Assembly: GCA_014155875.1 (NCBI GenBank)
Contig: JACEFZ010003503.1
Location: 431,001 to 495,000 of the forward strand
Direction: 5' to 3'
Origin: Cepaea nemoralis
Taxonomy: Eukaryota; Mollusca; Gastropoda; Stylommatophora; Helicidae
Length of the DNA: 64,000 nt
Part shown: positions 1 through 11,900 of the stretch, piece after piece
How positions within the stretch are numbered: position 1 is the stretch's first letter
How the letters are laid out: each line of letters begins with the position of its first letter
Translations under genes and position numbers: made by a program
The notes under the pieces: generated by a model
Databases searched by the model: none
What the model saw: only the letters and a program-made list of their open reading frames with translations
Told to the model about the DNA's origin: nothing

Positions 1-810
1 CCACTTCTCACTAAGGAGCTTTGTTATCGTTACCAGTTGACGTCTCTTATTACGAGACAAGCTATAACCAGGAAGCACCATTTTGCTGACTGTTGCCGCA
101 TCTTGGTACAGTACCCGCTCTGCCCAGAGAGCCACGCTTTGCTGCCTGTTGCCGCATTTTGGTACAGTACCCGCTCTGCCAGAGAGCTACGTATTGCTGC
201 CTGCCGCCTCATCTCGGTACGGTACCCACTCTGCCCAGAGAGCAACGTTTTCGTCGCCGACGGACGCCTCGTATGCTCAAAATCAACGCTACTATCAACT
301 AGACATTTAAATTCGACATCTTCTGAATTCTTCGTCGTTGAAGGACATCTCGTTACATCGTCAGAATCGAAACTTCTTCATTGACTGACGATCGTTTTAT
401 CAGTATCCGGACGGTCTTTACTTCGGATCAGTGGACGTGAGAAGGGACACCACACCTGGTCTACGGCTACTTAGAGGATCTCCATAAATAAGCTAAGCCA
501 TTGTTTGTGGTTTTTCACGTTCTGTTGTTATAGTCAGGATATTGTGATATTAACACATTATATTCTTTCTTCTGTCATTCATCTCTCAAGAGACGTCATT
601 CTGGTTATATACGTCACTGTGTTATTTCTCGGTGTGTTCTACTAGCTCTGCTGTTTTCATAGTTTCCTGTGTTATTACGTTCTTGGTAGCAGACTTACAC
701 TTAGCACAATCACATTACTTATTCTATCATTGCCTTTGTGCTTTGCTGATTTGCATAACATATTTTGATATAGTGTTCTCCGTCTATTTTACCTCCGATT
801 TAAGCACATC
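1..810 (+). other. Probable leader region of Gmr1-like Gypsy copy 1
   Basis: This stretch lies directly upstream of the gag-like frame of the first Gypsy element. No host gene is visible. In the complete copy further right, about 1.9 kb of non-coding leader separates the 5' LTR from gag, so this segment is probably the same kind of leader. I found no LTR copy here or after the pol end near 4240, so the LTRs lie outside the window or are lost. Short frames here overlap the 55-bp tandem repeats and look spurious. Confidence 0.45.
85..247 (+). repeat. Tandem repeat, about 55 bp x 3
   Basis: Three adjacent imperfect units, each containing GGTACAGTACCCGCTCTGCC (third copy diverged) followed by AGAGAG and TTGCTGCCT. 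Unit starts fall near 91, 147 and 201. The repeat makes several overlapping frames that look open but have no family resemblance. GGTACAGTACC is itself nearly self-complementary. Confidence 0.75.
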
Positions 811-2063
811 ATGTCGTCTTTACAGGAGTTTATTGCTATTGGTAAGGATGCAGACTTGTCAAGACCAGATTTATTGGCCTCGTCAGAAAAACAGTTTGCC
901 ACATTTCAGTCTCATGAAAGAGACGAAAGAGCCGCAGCTATACAATTGGAGAAAGAGAAAATTGACGCACAAAGGGAACAACGTGCTGAACAAGAAAGAC
1001 AGAGAATATTTGAAAAAGAAAAGGCTGCCGCTGAAAAAGAGAGGACAGCTTCTGAAATGAGAGAATTGCATCTCAGTTGGCTGCTGAAAAAGAAAGATCT
1101 TTGCTTGAAACTCAACTGAAGGAAAAAGAGTTGGCTTTCAATCGTGAGAAGTTAGCAACTGAAAAACTGCTGAAAGAAAAAGAATTTGAGAATAATTTTA
1201 AGATGAAACAGCTAGAGAAGGAGAAAAACGAGGAGGTAGCCAAACGTAAGTTAGAAGCACATTCCACAGATTCTATTAAGAAGTATAGTGGGAGCGTCAA
1301 GAACGTCTCTAATGGCGACTCAATTTCAGCATGGATTACTAATTTTGATGTGATCGTAAGGCATTACAGCGTACCGGAATCAGAGTGGCCCGTATTGATG
1401 CATAGACACTTATCGGGAGAACCTCTGCAGGTTGTTGAGTTGATCCCGGAGAAACAGCGCAATAACTACTCATATATTCGAAACCGTTTGCTATCGCATT
1501 TTGCTCTTGACGAATTCTGTTTACGTTCAGCTTTCAAGGCTCTTACACCTAAGTCTGGTCAGACGTTTCTTGATTTTTCTGCTCAGACACAAACAACCTT
1601 TGATAAGTGGTTGCGTGCTGCTGACATTAATAACGACTTTAATAAGTTAAGAGATCTGATGATTAGGGACAAACTTATTTCTGCTGTTCCGTCATCTATG
1701 TCTACATTTCTTCTTGAGAACAAGTGCTCGTCCATTCAAGAGATTGAAGTAAAAGGGGAATCATACTTTAACGCTCACAAAGACATATTTGCACATTACT
1801 CATGCCCTCTTGTGGAAACACGTGCTTGTGACAGGTTTTCCCACACATCTAAGGCACATGGCCATAGAGAACAACAATCTTCCAACTACTCATCTCAAGT
1901 GCTGGATAAACACCAAAATAAACATCAGCCTTACACTCCACACGGAAGGAAGGGTATCTGGACGACGTGCACTCACTGCAAAATCAAACAGGGTTCGTTG
2001 CAGATGTGCGACAAAAACCCTGGTTTTGATAACTACATTAAAAAATTAGCTGTTAGGAATTGA
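811..2063 (+). pseudogene. gag of Gmr1-like Gypsy copy 1 (frameshifted)
   Basis: The gag-like polyprotein starts at 811 with MSSLQEFIAIG, closely matching the starts of copies 2 (TLQHFIELG) and 3 (MASLNEYIEMG). A long charged coiled coil (Glu/Lys/Arg-rich) fills roughly the first 150 residues. A capsid-like region follows, with landmarks WITNFDVIVRHY, SHFALDEF, ALTPKSGQTFLDFS and GESYFNAHKDIFAHYS. The latter part resembles the SCAN/retroviral capsid C-terminal fold by pattern. One frameshift near 1060-1080 separates the coiled coil from the rest. The first cysteine cluster (CTHCKIKQGSLQMC) closes the frame near 2010. Homology to the two other copies makes this identification secure; the copy is dead. 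Confidence 0.85.
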
Positions 2064-3166
2064 GACAGATTTAATACCTATCAAAAGCAGATGCAATGCT
2101 TCAAATGTAGGGCCTTTGGTCACGGGTTTCCCCTGTGTCCTTTGAGACAGCGAACATAGGGATGCTAACATCTAGCAGTAGTAGTGACTCTGATGACGTC
2201 ACGCAAGCAAATACAGCTGAAATTGATTACTCTCCCGTGGACCCAGCTTGTGATACGTGTCGGGACTTCCATAAGGATGGAAGTTTAACATGCGGACACC
2301 AAGTCCCTGTACAAGAAACGAACGTGGTATAGATCACGAACGGGGCATTGGTGTTACAAAAGGCCATTGTGTATGGACTACAATGCAGCATGGTTCGTGA
2401 CACTGGCGTCAGTATCGTTGGCACTCACAAGAGACTGATTAGGGACTTCCATTATACTGGGGAACACGTTATTTGTAGAACTTTTGGGGGGAGAAGAGAA
2501 AAATTTAGGATTGCGTGGGCTGATATCAACTGCCCATACTTTAATGGTAGAATTAAAGTCGCTGTTCTGCCTGACCCATGTGCGGACGTTCTTCTGGGGA
2601 ATATCCCAAATTTACAGGACGTTTCTCGGGAAGACATAGCACAGTGGGAAGCTAAACACGTGCTAGCAAATGCTGTCACTCGATTACAAATTCATAGAGA
2701 GAATCAGGTAGTTCAAGACAATACATTGTCTTACTCACAAGTATTGCCTCACTTGGCGGAGAAGCCTGAAGATTTTGGTGCATTACATGCCGCTGATTCA
2801 TCGTTACAGCACTGCTTTACTCGGTTGGACCTTCCATCAAAAATTTCGAAATTTGGTAAATGGTCCTTCACATTTCATAACAACATTCTAACACGGGTAT
2901 ATGAGAAAACTGGTACCCAAGTATCCCAAGCGGTTGTATCAACTCAATTTCGACAGAAAATATTACAGACAGCACACGTTTTTCCTTTTGCAGGACATAA
3001 TGACATTGCAAGAAGATCCGCCAGGAATTTGTCGAATTTTTACTGGCCGGGTTGTACCAACGACATACGCAAATACGTTCATTCATGTAGCGTATGTCAG
3101 AAGATGTCACAAAAGGGTCGACATCCTAAGGCCCGCCCGTTTGAGAAGATTGCGGTTGACCCTTGA
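2064..3166 (+). pseudogene. Nucleocapsid zinc knuckle, protease and integrase N-domain of Gypsy copy 1
   Basis: After a stop at 2061-2063 the frame resumes with a classic CX2CX4HX4C knuckle (CFKCRAFGHGFPLC, about 2097-2140). An aspartic protease follows, with active-site motif RDTGVSIVG near 2400 and PDPCADVLLGNIP near 2570-2610. The integrase HHCC zinc domain follows near 2980-3110 (AGHNDIARR, FYWPG, CSVCQ). The frame stops at 3164-3166 after KIAVDP, which should be the first catalytic Asp of the integrase core. Several stops and shifts are present, so this is non-functional. The order protease then integrase, with no RT between them, is the key observation. Confidence 0.85.
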
Positions 3167-4240
3167 ATACTATAACTGATATGGGCAACAGATACATTCT
3201 TACAGCAGTTGACACTTGCCTTCGTTGGCCAGAAGCGTTGGCTCTTAAGAGAACCACCTCATCAGTCATTATCGATGCCTTTCTCTTATTGTTTTCTAGG
3301 ATCGGGTTTCCTTTATGTATCTTATCTGACAAAGGTTAACAATTTATTTCTGGGGCCACACAAGCTATCAGTAACCTGTTAGGGGTTAAACAGATGTTTA
3401 GCTCTAGTTTTCACCCTATGTCAAATGGTATTAACTACACATATTCCTATATTGTTCAAATTTTACGACAGATCTTTGGTCGTATTAGAACATTTGGTCT
3501 GACAGTAAAACATAGTAAAACAGACATTGCATTTCAAGAGATTGAATTTTTAGGACACAAAATGTCTAATGGTTTTCTTTATACTGATCCAAAAATAGTG
3601 ACGAAGATTCTCGACATTCGGTCATCAAAAACGAAGAAAGAAGTCAGAACCATTTTAGGTCTTATTAATTACTATCAAAAGTTTATTAAGAATTTCGCAG
3701 AAATGACATCGCAGTTGTCGGAACTGTTAAAGAAAGAACAACCGAATAAAATTAGATGGTCGGAGACTCATGCGAATATTATACAAGAAATAAAAACTAT
3801 CTTCAGTTCTCCACCCGTTCTCAGAATTCCAGATATGTCGAAAGACTTTGTCGTGCAGACTGATGCCAGTTCTCATTCTATTTCTTGCATTCTGTTACAA
3901 CAGCATAATGGCTTACTACATCCGGTATTATACTCCAGTAGGAAGCTATCTGACACCCAGAAACGTTATGCTATTGCAGAACTTGAGGCACTTTCTTTGG
4001 TAGAAGCCATGAATAAATTTTCGAAATATCTGTTAGGGAAGAAATTCTTGATCATTTCTGACAGCAAACCACTGAACGTTTTTAAAGATGTTTCTCCGAA
4101 AAATGCCAGAATTCACAGATGGGCATTGTTATTACAAGACTTTGACTTTTCTGTGTCTCATATTCCTGGCAAGGACAACAATCTTGCAGACCTTGCAGAC
4201 CAAGTCGTTTATAATATTGCTTTACTTAGAAATACGGGAA
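3167..4240 (+). pseudogene. Integrase core fused to RT thumb/RNase H of Gypsy copy 1 (RT core deleted)
   Basis: Integrase core remnants are readable up to SSSFHPMSNGIN near 3430, including LSDKG with an in-frame stop where Q is expected (about 3338). Sequence then jumps straight to the end of RT (VQILRQIFGRIRTFGLTV, FQEIEFLGHKMSNG) and a full RNase H (VQTDASSHS, AELEALSLVEAM, ISDSKPLNVF, HIPGKDNNLADLAD). Compared with copy 2, about 1.3 kb is missing, including the integrase catalytic Glu, the integrase C-terminus and the RT palm with its YIDD box. The junction keeps the reading frame. Non-coding sequence follows. Confidence 0.85.
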
Positions 4241-4322
4241 TGTCCCATTACTTATTGAGTCAGAATAAAATAATGTGTTATTTTAATTATTGCTGTATTC
4301 TGACTGTAACACATTGCTGATA

Positions 4323-4564
4323 TTTTTTTTCGCGTTTCCATCCTGTTTCAGGATATTGCGGTCAACACCAGCATCTTTCAGCTGTATGTTGATTCCTAGG
4401 CTAGATTACGCTCATCAGCACGCCACGACTTTCTGAGCGACCGGTTCCATACTCTCATAAGTCACTTTTGCGATTCGAACCACTGCTAATTCTCGTCGCG
4501 TCACGTGACGAGAGTATTCGGGGTTAGCGGAGAAAGCTGCTAACCCCTCGGCCATGGAGCCGGC
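4323..4564 (-). mobile_element. tRNA-derived SINE, family 1 (minus)
   Basis: Read on the minus strand it runs from a tRNA-like head (GCCGGCTCCATGGCCGAGGG, box A-like) through a box B-like GTTCGAATCGC to a non-tRNA body and an A-rich tail (T-run at 4323-4330 on the plus strand). It matches the copies at 26505, 27247, 40336 and 43461. It is diverged, so an older insertion. Confidence 0.7.
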
Positions 4565-4565
4565 T

Positions 4566-4617
4566 ATTGCTGATATACCACATACATAATTGCTGATATA
4601 CCACATACATAATTGTA
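4566..4617 (+). repeat. Short tandem duplication next to SINE
   Basis: Two near-exact copies of a 22-23 bp unit containing GCTGATATACCACATACATA lie immediately beyond the head of the SINE. This may be replication slippage or part of a target-site duplication. Confidence 0.6.
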
Positions 4618-4910
4618 TTGTAATTGTACATTGTTAGTCACTTATTTATATTAATATTTTAGACTAGAATGGTATGGCAAGCTACAGTATATGCTCGTTG
4701 TTTCCGGCTGATGAACAATGTTATGTGTGCCGGATGTAATTATTCTTGCCTGTGGTATGAACTTAGACTGATATTCGCACTATTCAGTTTTCAAAGATGT
4801 GACGATTCGATTTCAACGCTGTCTTCAAGATGTTAAATATTAATGGTCGGTCACGTATGGGACAACCTCTTCGATAATATGGAATAAGTGAAAGACACTC
4901 TTAGTTATTC

Positions 4911-5000
<90 letters not shown>
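4911..5000. repeat. (TA)n microsatellite
   Basis: An uninterrupted alternating TA run of about 90 bp lies about 670 bp beyond the RNase H end of Gypsy copy 1. Gypsy copy 2 also has a (TA)n run shortly after its RNase H (52881-52970). Confidence 0.95.
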
Positions 5001-5003
<3 letters not shown>

Positions 5004-6685
5004 AGATACTCTTTTACGTAGTTAGTTAGTAAGAGTTAAGTTATATGTGTTGGTATTTGTAACATAATCACCAACCATCATTTTACAGTGCGTCAACATT
5101 TACACACCAACAACAGAGAACTTTTTACAATTGACCGCACGGAGAGGAACGAACACAACTTGACACTCGAGACAGACAGATGTCGGCTAAATATAGGAAT
5201 TACAGCGTCCACAATTAGAAAGATTATTGGAGAGAGCGGGTCACGTGATACAACTCTGACCTGCGAAAGCGTTCAGTTCTACAAAACCGCGCAACTCTTC
5301 CAATTCATCCCTGACGTACAGTCGGAAAGCCAATGTGACCTGTCTTTCAAATGAATTAAACGGCAGTTTGATCCTAACTACGAGGTAAGCTTGTCAATCC
5401 TCAGATCAGTGTGATACCCAGATGTGCACAGGAGAGGTATCCAGTGTTTGTGTGTCAAAATAAAATGTGTTACTTATAAAATAGACCTCTGAAGTGTGAA
5501 AGTGTCGACTGCAAACTTTAGCTACACCGAGCCTTTCCCCGGCAAAACTCACAATCTCATACTTTCTCAAACTTGCAAACTCTGAAGTTCTTCACTACAT
5601 CTATTAGCTTTACTATGTGCATACTACAACAATCTATCACATAAAACTGTACGAGGTGAGAATTCAAACGCACTTTGATGCATTTCATCAAAACTGCTTT
5701 AAAATGATTTCTGCAAATACAAGACAGTTTGTGCACGAGAACCACTGCCTCGCATGAAATCGTATTTATTTCTGCCTATTCGCGATCTAAGGAGCTGAGA
5801 GAGGGATTATATCTTTCCTTTCCTCTTTACGAATTGAAATAATAGGGTTTGATAGAAATTAATTGTATTTATGTGTCAAATGTTCACTCAGACAAAGCAC
5901 TCATTAATTGCATTGCTTTAAAAAGGTTACGCTTCACAGACGCCATTTGTGACAGACGGCCTAGTTAATCTGTCCAGACCAGAAGGTAAACAAAACCTCG
6001 GTCTATTGCCAACTGTTGATCGCCAACAGAATGGACATGATGTGCACTTATAACAGAAGAAGAAGAATACATTGATATGAAGAAGAATAGAGGGGGGATT
6101 AGGAGAGGTACATTTGTAGCAACCTCTTACTAATGTATTGTTGTCATGATTTTGTATGGATTACATTTTGTAACAAATACACATCAGAAATTCTGTATGT
6201 TGAACATGGATAACAATAAAACACTTGATGAGTTAAACTCATATTAACTGATGAAGATGGGGGACAAGTGGTACAAGCTATGAGAACCCCAATCAACAGA
6301 AGTTAACTCAACACTACACTACACAACACAGCACAACACTCCACACCACACCACACCACACCACAACAACAGCAGGCAAAAGGAAATGATTTATAAGAAG
6401 AAGAAGACAAGTAGTTAATTTGGAAGGTACTGAGAAACATTTATATACACAATGCATAAACAAATGAGTTGATGAAGATGTTATAACTGTATGTCATTTA
6501 TAAAAATGCATCTTATCATTGTCTTGGTCTTGTCTTATCAGCCTGACTTGAATGCTCCAAGGAACAACACATCATCACTCTTAGCTATGTCTGATTGTAC
6601 ACTTCTCACTGAACCCCAGGTACACTGAGAAAATGTATACAGCAGGTACCAGATGATAGCAGGTGCATCCAGTGTAATAATCTCT
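5001..6685. other. Region without a recognisable gene
   Basis: An 88-codon frame at 5088-5354 (plus) has no recognisable motif and no supporting context. An ACCACACC-rich low-complexity tract lies at about 6305-6370. I see no RNA gene or transposon boundary. Confidence 0.5.
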
Positions 6686-6689
6686 GACC
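6686..6689. repeat. Target-site duplication GACC, left of Gypsy copy 3
   Basis: GACC immediately precedes the left LTR and recurs at 19082-19085 immediately after the right LTR, marking the ends of one insertion. Confidence 0.85.
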
Positions 6690-7318
6690 TGTCAAAGTCT
6701 TGCTTAGGGCAAGAATTAGGGCTCGTCACATGACAAAGTACGATCTTAATTACACTAGCTAAACAACACAAGGCTAACCGCCGATAAGATATTTTGTGCT
6801 ATTTATTCGCGCACTGCACACATCGTGAATCAATACACGCTTCGCGCAATCACAAGTTACAATATACAATGGATTACAACAGTGCAAGTAATCAATACAT
6901 CAATACAATAGAAGATATCAATGCACTCCAACTTACAAGTCACACAGACACGCACTCCCTCTCAAGCTGTCAAACAGGCTAGCTTTCACGACATGCAACA
7001 ACTCTCAGCCGCTTTCACACGTCTGTCTCTGACGACCGTCCAGCTCAGTCTGACTGGACACAGCACACTCTCTAGTAGCGCTTGGTTTAGCACGCGTGAC
7101 CCCTCACGGTTCACGCTGTGTGCTAGCTGCCTGCTTAGCATCGTTCAGCGCTTATCACCTGTAGTGCTTATAATAGCCCAGCGCTACACTATCGAGCGCT
7201 GGCTGCCTGGCGCTAGTGAGGCCGCCGCATTATAACTGTAGGGCTTATAATATCTCGGCGTTGCATTGTCGGACGTTGGTGCAGACAACGCGTTCTATCC
7301 TCGGGTGAGACTCTGACA
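6690..7318 (-). repeat. LTR of Gypsy copy 3 (3' LTR; element on minus strand)
   Basis: This 629-bp repeat begins TGTCAAAGTC and ends CTCTGACA. It matches 18453-19081 over its whole length with about five mismatches by eye (roughly 99% identity). On the element's sense strand this is the 3' LTR, because a purine tract lies just inside it. A 104-codon frame inside the LTR (6921-7235, plus) is present in both LTR copies but has no known motif and is probably chance. Confidence 0.92.
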
Positions 7319-7359
7319 TCCTCCCCCCCCTTAATTTCATGAAAGGTTTTCCTTTCATG
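7319..7359 (-). promoter_or_regulatory. Polypurine tract and pre-PPT hairpin of Gypsy copy 3
   Basis: On the minus strand the sequence next to the LTR is AAGGGGGGGGAGGA, a good plus-strand primer (PPT). It is preceded by a perfect 9-bp hairpin: arms CATGAAAGG (7338-7346) and CCTTTCATG (7351-7359) around a 4-base loop. The PPT call follows standard LTR-element architecture; a role for the hairpin is inference. Confidence 0.75.
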
Positions 7360-8582
7360 TACTCTATTTCGCTGTTCTTTATCTTGTCAGAATCTAACTT
7401 TGCACTTTATCTGACATAGCTCTGATTAGTTCTAATATGTACAGGTGATTAGTAAGCAATATGTATATGATCCCCATGCCTATCCATACAGCATAATTGT
7501 CAGGTACAATCAACTCCATGGTTTTTACCTCACTGAGACACAGCCAGTCCGGTAGTTACGGCTACCTTGCCCTACCTCTCCACCAAAAAAGAAAAATTAC
7601 AAATAAACAGGTGAGTCTGTGAGTATCTACCTATAAGATAACTCCGACATTGAACATCTATCCCTATCTACTAGAATGCCAGATGAAGGTCTTCAGTTTT
7701 GGCAAGTTTTCCCATGTACACATGACGTCCTCTTGACGTGATACCTATTAGGCAAACATGGTAGTTTCAATACATATTTACGCATCACCAACAATATTTA
7801 GTTATGTCCCTTGTTTATGTAACAAAATTTAGGGACAATAATTTCATCATGCTTTCAACAAAATAAATTACAGGTACCATTTTCTTTCTTAGTGTCATAA
7901 TTTGATCCTCTCTGACAAAAGTGCACAAAAAGGTCACTTTTGTGAAAAAGTCAATCAAGTTACGATGCTGAGATAACATCTAACAAAAATCGACATATAC
8001 AATTTTGTATATGGAAATGTTTCATACTTGAATTTACATACAATTGTCATCAATTTACAAATATTTTATTATGGTACATTATTATGAAAGTAATATAAAT
8101 ATATAACAGAAGTGTAAAGATGTTGCCGCACACTCACATTAAGGTCTCTCGTTGCGTTAGACTGTATATATACGGAGTACCCAGATCTTGTTATCAGTGG
8201 TAGGATAGCTTCTTCCGTCATATTCTCAGATTAGGTTGTCACGGTCATCACTCATACTTGTTAAAACGTCGTGGACCATCTTTATAGTTGCACTCAGGAT
8301 TGCTTGGTACTTGTTCAAGCTCAGTAAGTCTTTGGGTCCTGTAGTACTGTCCTGTGACACTTATGGTGTCGTTATTATAATGATAATATATATTTACACT
8401 ATTAATGACATTCTTGCAACTTTCTTATAATTATACGAACCGTTCATTCACATGATAATAACAATATGTACATAATATATTTACACTGGGAAATTACATT
8501 TTCCCTATCACACAGTTTTACACAGCTTAACTGACATGAAGTCACAATTGGCTGTGGTGTTGAGCACTATCTAAGTTGCAGT
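7360..8582 (-). other. 3' non-coding region of Gypsy copy 3
   Basis: About 1.2 kb lies between the end of pol and the PPT (sense strand minus). No env-like frame or membrane protein was found. Copy 2 likewise has about 1.06 kb of non-coding sequence here. The plus-strand frame at 8236-8430 has no known motif. Confidence 0.55.
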
Positions 8583-8708
8583 TTATACACCATCTGCAAT
8601 GTGCTCGGGTGTTACCTGGCTATTGGGTGAGTCGTCAGGACATCTCGATAGAAGATCGGCAAGAGAGTTATGTGAGCCTTTGATATGTCTGATTTCGAAG
8701 CTATAGTC
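8583..8708 (-). pseudogene. C-terminal end of RNase H/pol of Gypsy copy 3, cut off by element N
   Basis: On the minus strand this reads DYSFEIRHIKGSHNSLADLL and then SRCP, ending in TAA at 8583-8585. That is exactly the continuation of WSLLLQD encoded on the far side of element N (near 15770). Joined across the 4-bp TSD, the two halves restore the normal end of a Gypsy RNase H (compare HIPGKDNNLADILSRL in copy 2). This proves the nesting. Confidence 0.9.
8705..8708. repeat. Target-site duplication AGTC, left of element N
   Basis: AGTC abuts the left LTR and recurs at 15765-15768 right after the right LTR. Removing the element plus one copy restores an open RNase H frame. Confidence 0.88.
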
Positions 8709-8945
8709 TTATAACAGTGTGTAATATAAGACGAAGGCCGGTCGTTTGTTTGTTGATAAAACGTTTATTGGCTTAATATAACAAAGCTCCGATGTACACC
8801 TCCATTCGGTACTCAAGCTGGGTTCTAACTGCCCATACCAACCCAATACGTCACGATTGAGCATCTCCCCCCCTTTCAGTCTCAATGCTCAATCGTGCTG
8901 TATCTGTGTTTCCCACTAGATCCTAATTATACCCAATACTGTTAC
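8709..8945 (-). repeat. Left LTR of element N (3' LTR)
   Basis: It spans TTATAACAGTGTG to AATACTGTTAC, with short inverted termini (ATAACAGT/ACTGTTAC). It appears base-for-base identical to 15528-15764. Confidence 0.92.
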
Positions 8946-8951
8946 ACCTCC

Positions 8952-8992
8952 CCATGTTAATTAAAGAATTTTCCTTTTAAAGGAAAAATCTT
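8952..8992 (-). promoter_or_regulatory. PPT and pre-PPT hairpin of element N
   Basis: The minus strand reads CATGGGGAGGT directly before the 3' LTR. Immediately upstream is a long hairpin spanning 8963-8992: arms AAAGAATTTTCCTTT and AAAGGAAAAATCTTT around a single base, with one internal mismatch. The layout is the same as in Gypsy copy 3. Confidence 0.7.
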
Positions 8993-11900
8993 TACTCCTA
9001 ATCCCCATACTCTATTCCCTCTTTGTATTCTAATCTTCCCTAAAAATCAAGTTTGAGTAAATAATATCTCTTTTACTTCTTCTCCCAGTGATATAGTTAA
9101 CCCACTTCTTCTTCGTTCCTGGCCCTTCAACCAAACATAATTACATTTCAAATTCAACTTTATACAACACATCATAACATCATAACACGTTTTCTTAAAT
9201 ACTCCTTCTCTTCGTAAGTAATCTGCTTAAAATTTCAAACGCTAACACCAACTCCTTATTTTATCACCAACGCTACAAATCCCCCACTTTCAACTAACCT
9301 GAAATTACTTTCACACGATAGGAAGACAAAGAATCGGTGGCCACCGGAATTTAAAAGAAGAAATACAACTCTTTCGAAAAACAACATTCACCTAAACCAC
9401 ACACCCCTTTACACCCCTTTTTTTCTTTGAGAATTTATGCAATAAATTCTAAACCATTATATCTCCCCCAGTACCACTCATTATGGTAACAGTTTACGCT
9501 GCTATCTACAGCATCAAATACCAACCATCATCCAAAAATATTCTTCACTTCTAAGTGTCTATATAACAGACACTACCTTACCTCACCCTCACATTGTAAT
9601 GTAAACCACAAAACACATCCCAAAGACACAATTAAAAAGGTCTATTACCCCTTAAGACCTCCTCCAACACCTCACATAACCTCATCACCTCGTATAACTA
9701 ATCTTCTCCAATACCTCAGGTTCTCTCTTAATGTCCATTTCTTATGGGCATATCTACTAAAATGCTCCACTTATGCCGTTATCAACAGCAACCTAGTAAC
9801 CTTGAAATCTCCCCTTAAATATTAACCATCAAACACAACATTGTAATCTGACCCACTTATAAACATTTACATCCTGCCCAGGCTATGTAACTCAATGTCT
9901 CTCTAAAATCTTCCACCTCTCAATTCATAATTCATGCCGTGATCTACAGCAGCAAAAATAACCACTCATGTCTGTGACTGTTTGTAATCAACTTTAATCT
10001 CAGTCCCTTTTATTACGGACCCACAAACACCCCATGTCACTATGTCTCCCCCACTTACACCCCTTTTATTATTGTACTGTTATCCACAGTTTCAAGTCAA
10101 ACATGGATCCAATTCATGTTTACTCTTCATCTGGGGTAATTTTCTTATTCTTCAATAACCCAGCAATCTCGTGTATATCATGGCTCTTCTGACCCCCCCC
10201 GGAAACTATGTTCAAAACTATTCTCAGCTTTACCCCACTGAATATATTCACTAATCTTTTCTTCTCCCATGTGGCTTCCAATCCCCTATTTCCAATGAAT
10301 GCTTACTTTAGTGTATCTTTAAAGTTTCCCATAACTATTTTACTTGTGTAGTAACTCCGTCTACAGTTCATAGCCACTTTAACCTTTCTACTCTGATAAT
10401 CACAGCATCAAAATATCTATGAACTTCTTCTTCACAAAGAGAATGTGTCTCTCTATTAGTTCTCCGTAGTTTTATTAACTCTTTTCTGAACGAAGGGTCA
10501 TAATTAAAGTCCCCTGTATTGTCTTTATTCTAGACGAAAACCTTGTAAACTAAACATAACTTAATTAACTACTATTTAACACACAAAACAGTGAAATAAA
10601 ATCACAACAGGACATCAAATCTCCCCCCAAATTTTTGTAACAATCATTTATGTGTCCCCGCAACTCAACTAAAAGTATGATGATGATAGTGATGATGATG
10701 GTGACGATGATTAAAATAATACAACATACATCCTAATCTATTTTTTTACCTACTACTACTGGTCTCTTTTACGGACCAGTAGTTTACACATGAAAGTCTA
10801 AAGCACACAATAACCTTACTCATTAATAAACAATTCAATCAATTTTACAGGACCAAATCAAGCAAAATAACTTTATATATATGAGGCATTGTAAGCTCAA
10901 TTACAATAAATACAACTGTCTTCTCACTAAAGAGAAGGTTTTCAAAAAAAATATATATAATTCATCTTAGAATTAACCACGTAAAGTGACCCAGCAGCAT
11001 TGGTCTCCTTTGCTAACCATGTAACACCTATCTATTTAGCCAAGTCAAAACAACTCAATACCAAGCATTAATGCCAAACTACGTATATATATATATACAA
11101 ATATCTATCTGTTATCTACAGACCATCATAATGCGGAACGATACTTGTTCCCCTCCAAGCAAAATCATTACTCAACAAGTGACCGTTCCTTTTTCTGGAA
11201 GTCAAACATTGATTATCTCCCCTCACAATTTTCTATCTTGTTCCAGCCTCACTCCTAATACGTCATCACTTCCAAAATATCCTCTTAATCCAGCACTGTA
11301 AACTACAGGTCGACACATTTATTCCATTATGTGGGGATTATTCCAATGTCATCTCAATGTACCAGCAGTCATCTATTCTGTGGCTCGGATTTTTACCAAG
11401 CATCAGTACAATTTCTAAATCACTATTACCGTTATCTACGGTATTTCCATTCTCCTACGTCCAACAAAACTTTGTCTATTTACTATAGACTTATCACCAA
11501 TACATCTACTTCCTGTCTCTGATAACTAATTCAACTTTTAAATTTCTCGTCTATCCGAAGCAATTAATATCTTTTGCATCAGTACTTTCTGTATCTCAGC
11601 ACCATTACCTCAAGTCTCTCCTATCCTTTTCACATCGTGACGACAGTCAAACCAGTCGGAACACCCTTTCTAATTTTCATTTACCTCACCTTGTTTACCT
11701 TCGTATCTTTCACTCCTATTTATCAGGATTCTTTCAGAACAGCAACTCATGTCCTGATAACTGACAACGGACCTCATTTTTCTCACATCTCCGTATTAGG
11801 CACTCCTGCTTCGACATGTTCCTGTCAAAAATACTAAAGATGTTTTGTGAAACGTCAGTCATAATATTAACTCTCTTTCTGTCAACCTGTCATACGACTT

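Noticed and set aside
85..310. Overlapping small frames with RYPLCPE-like repeats at the window start
   Set aside because: Generated by the 55-bp tandem repeat; three frames are open at once.
5088..5354. 88-codon frame as a host gene
   Set aside because: No domain, no conservation within the window and no splice or promoter context.
6921..7235. 104-codon frame conserved in two places (also 18684-18998)
   Set aside because: It lies wholly inside the two LTRs of Gypsy copy 3, so its conservation is that of the LTR. No motif, and the strand is opposite to the element.
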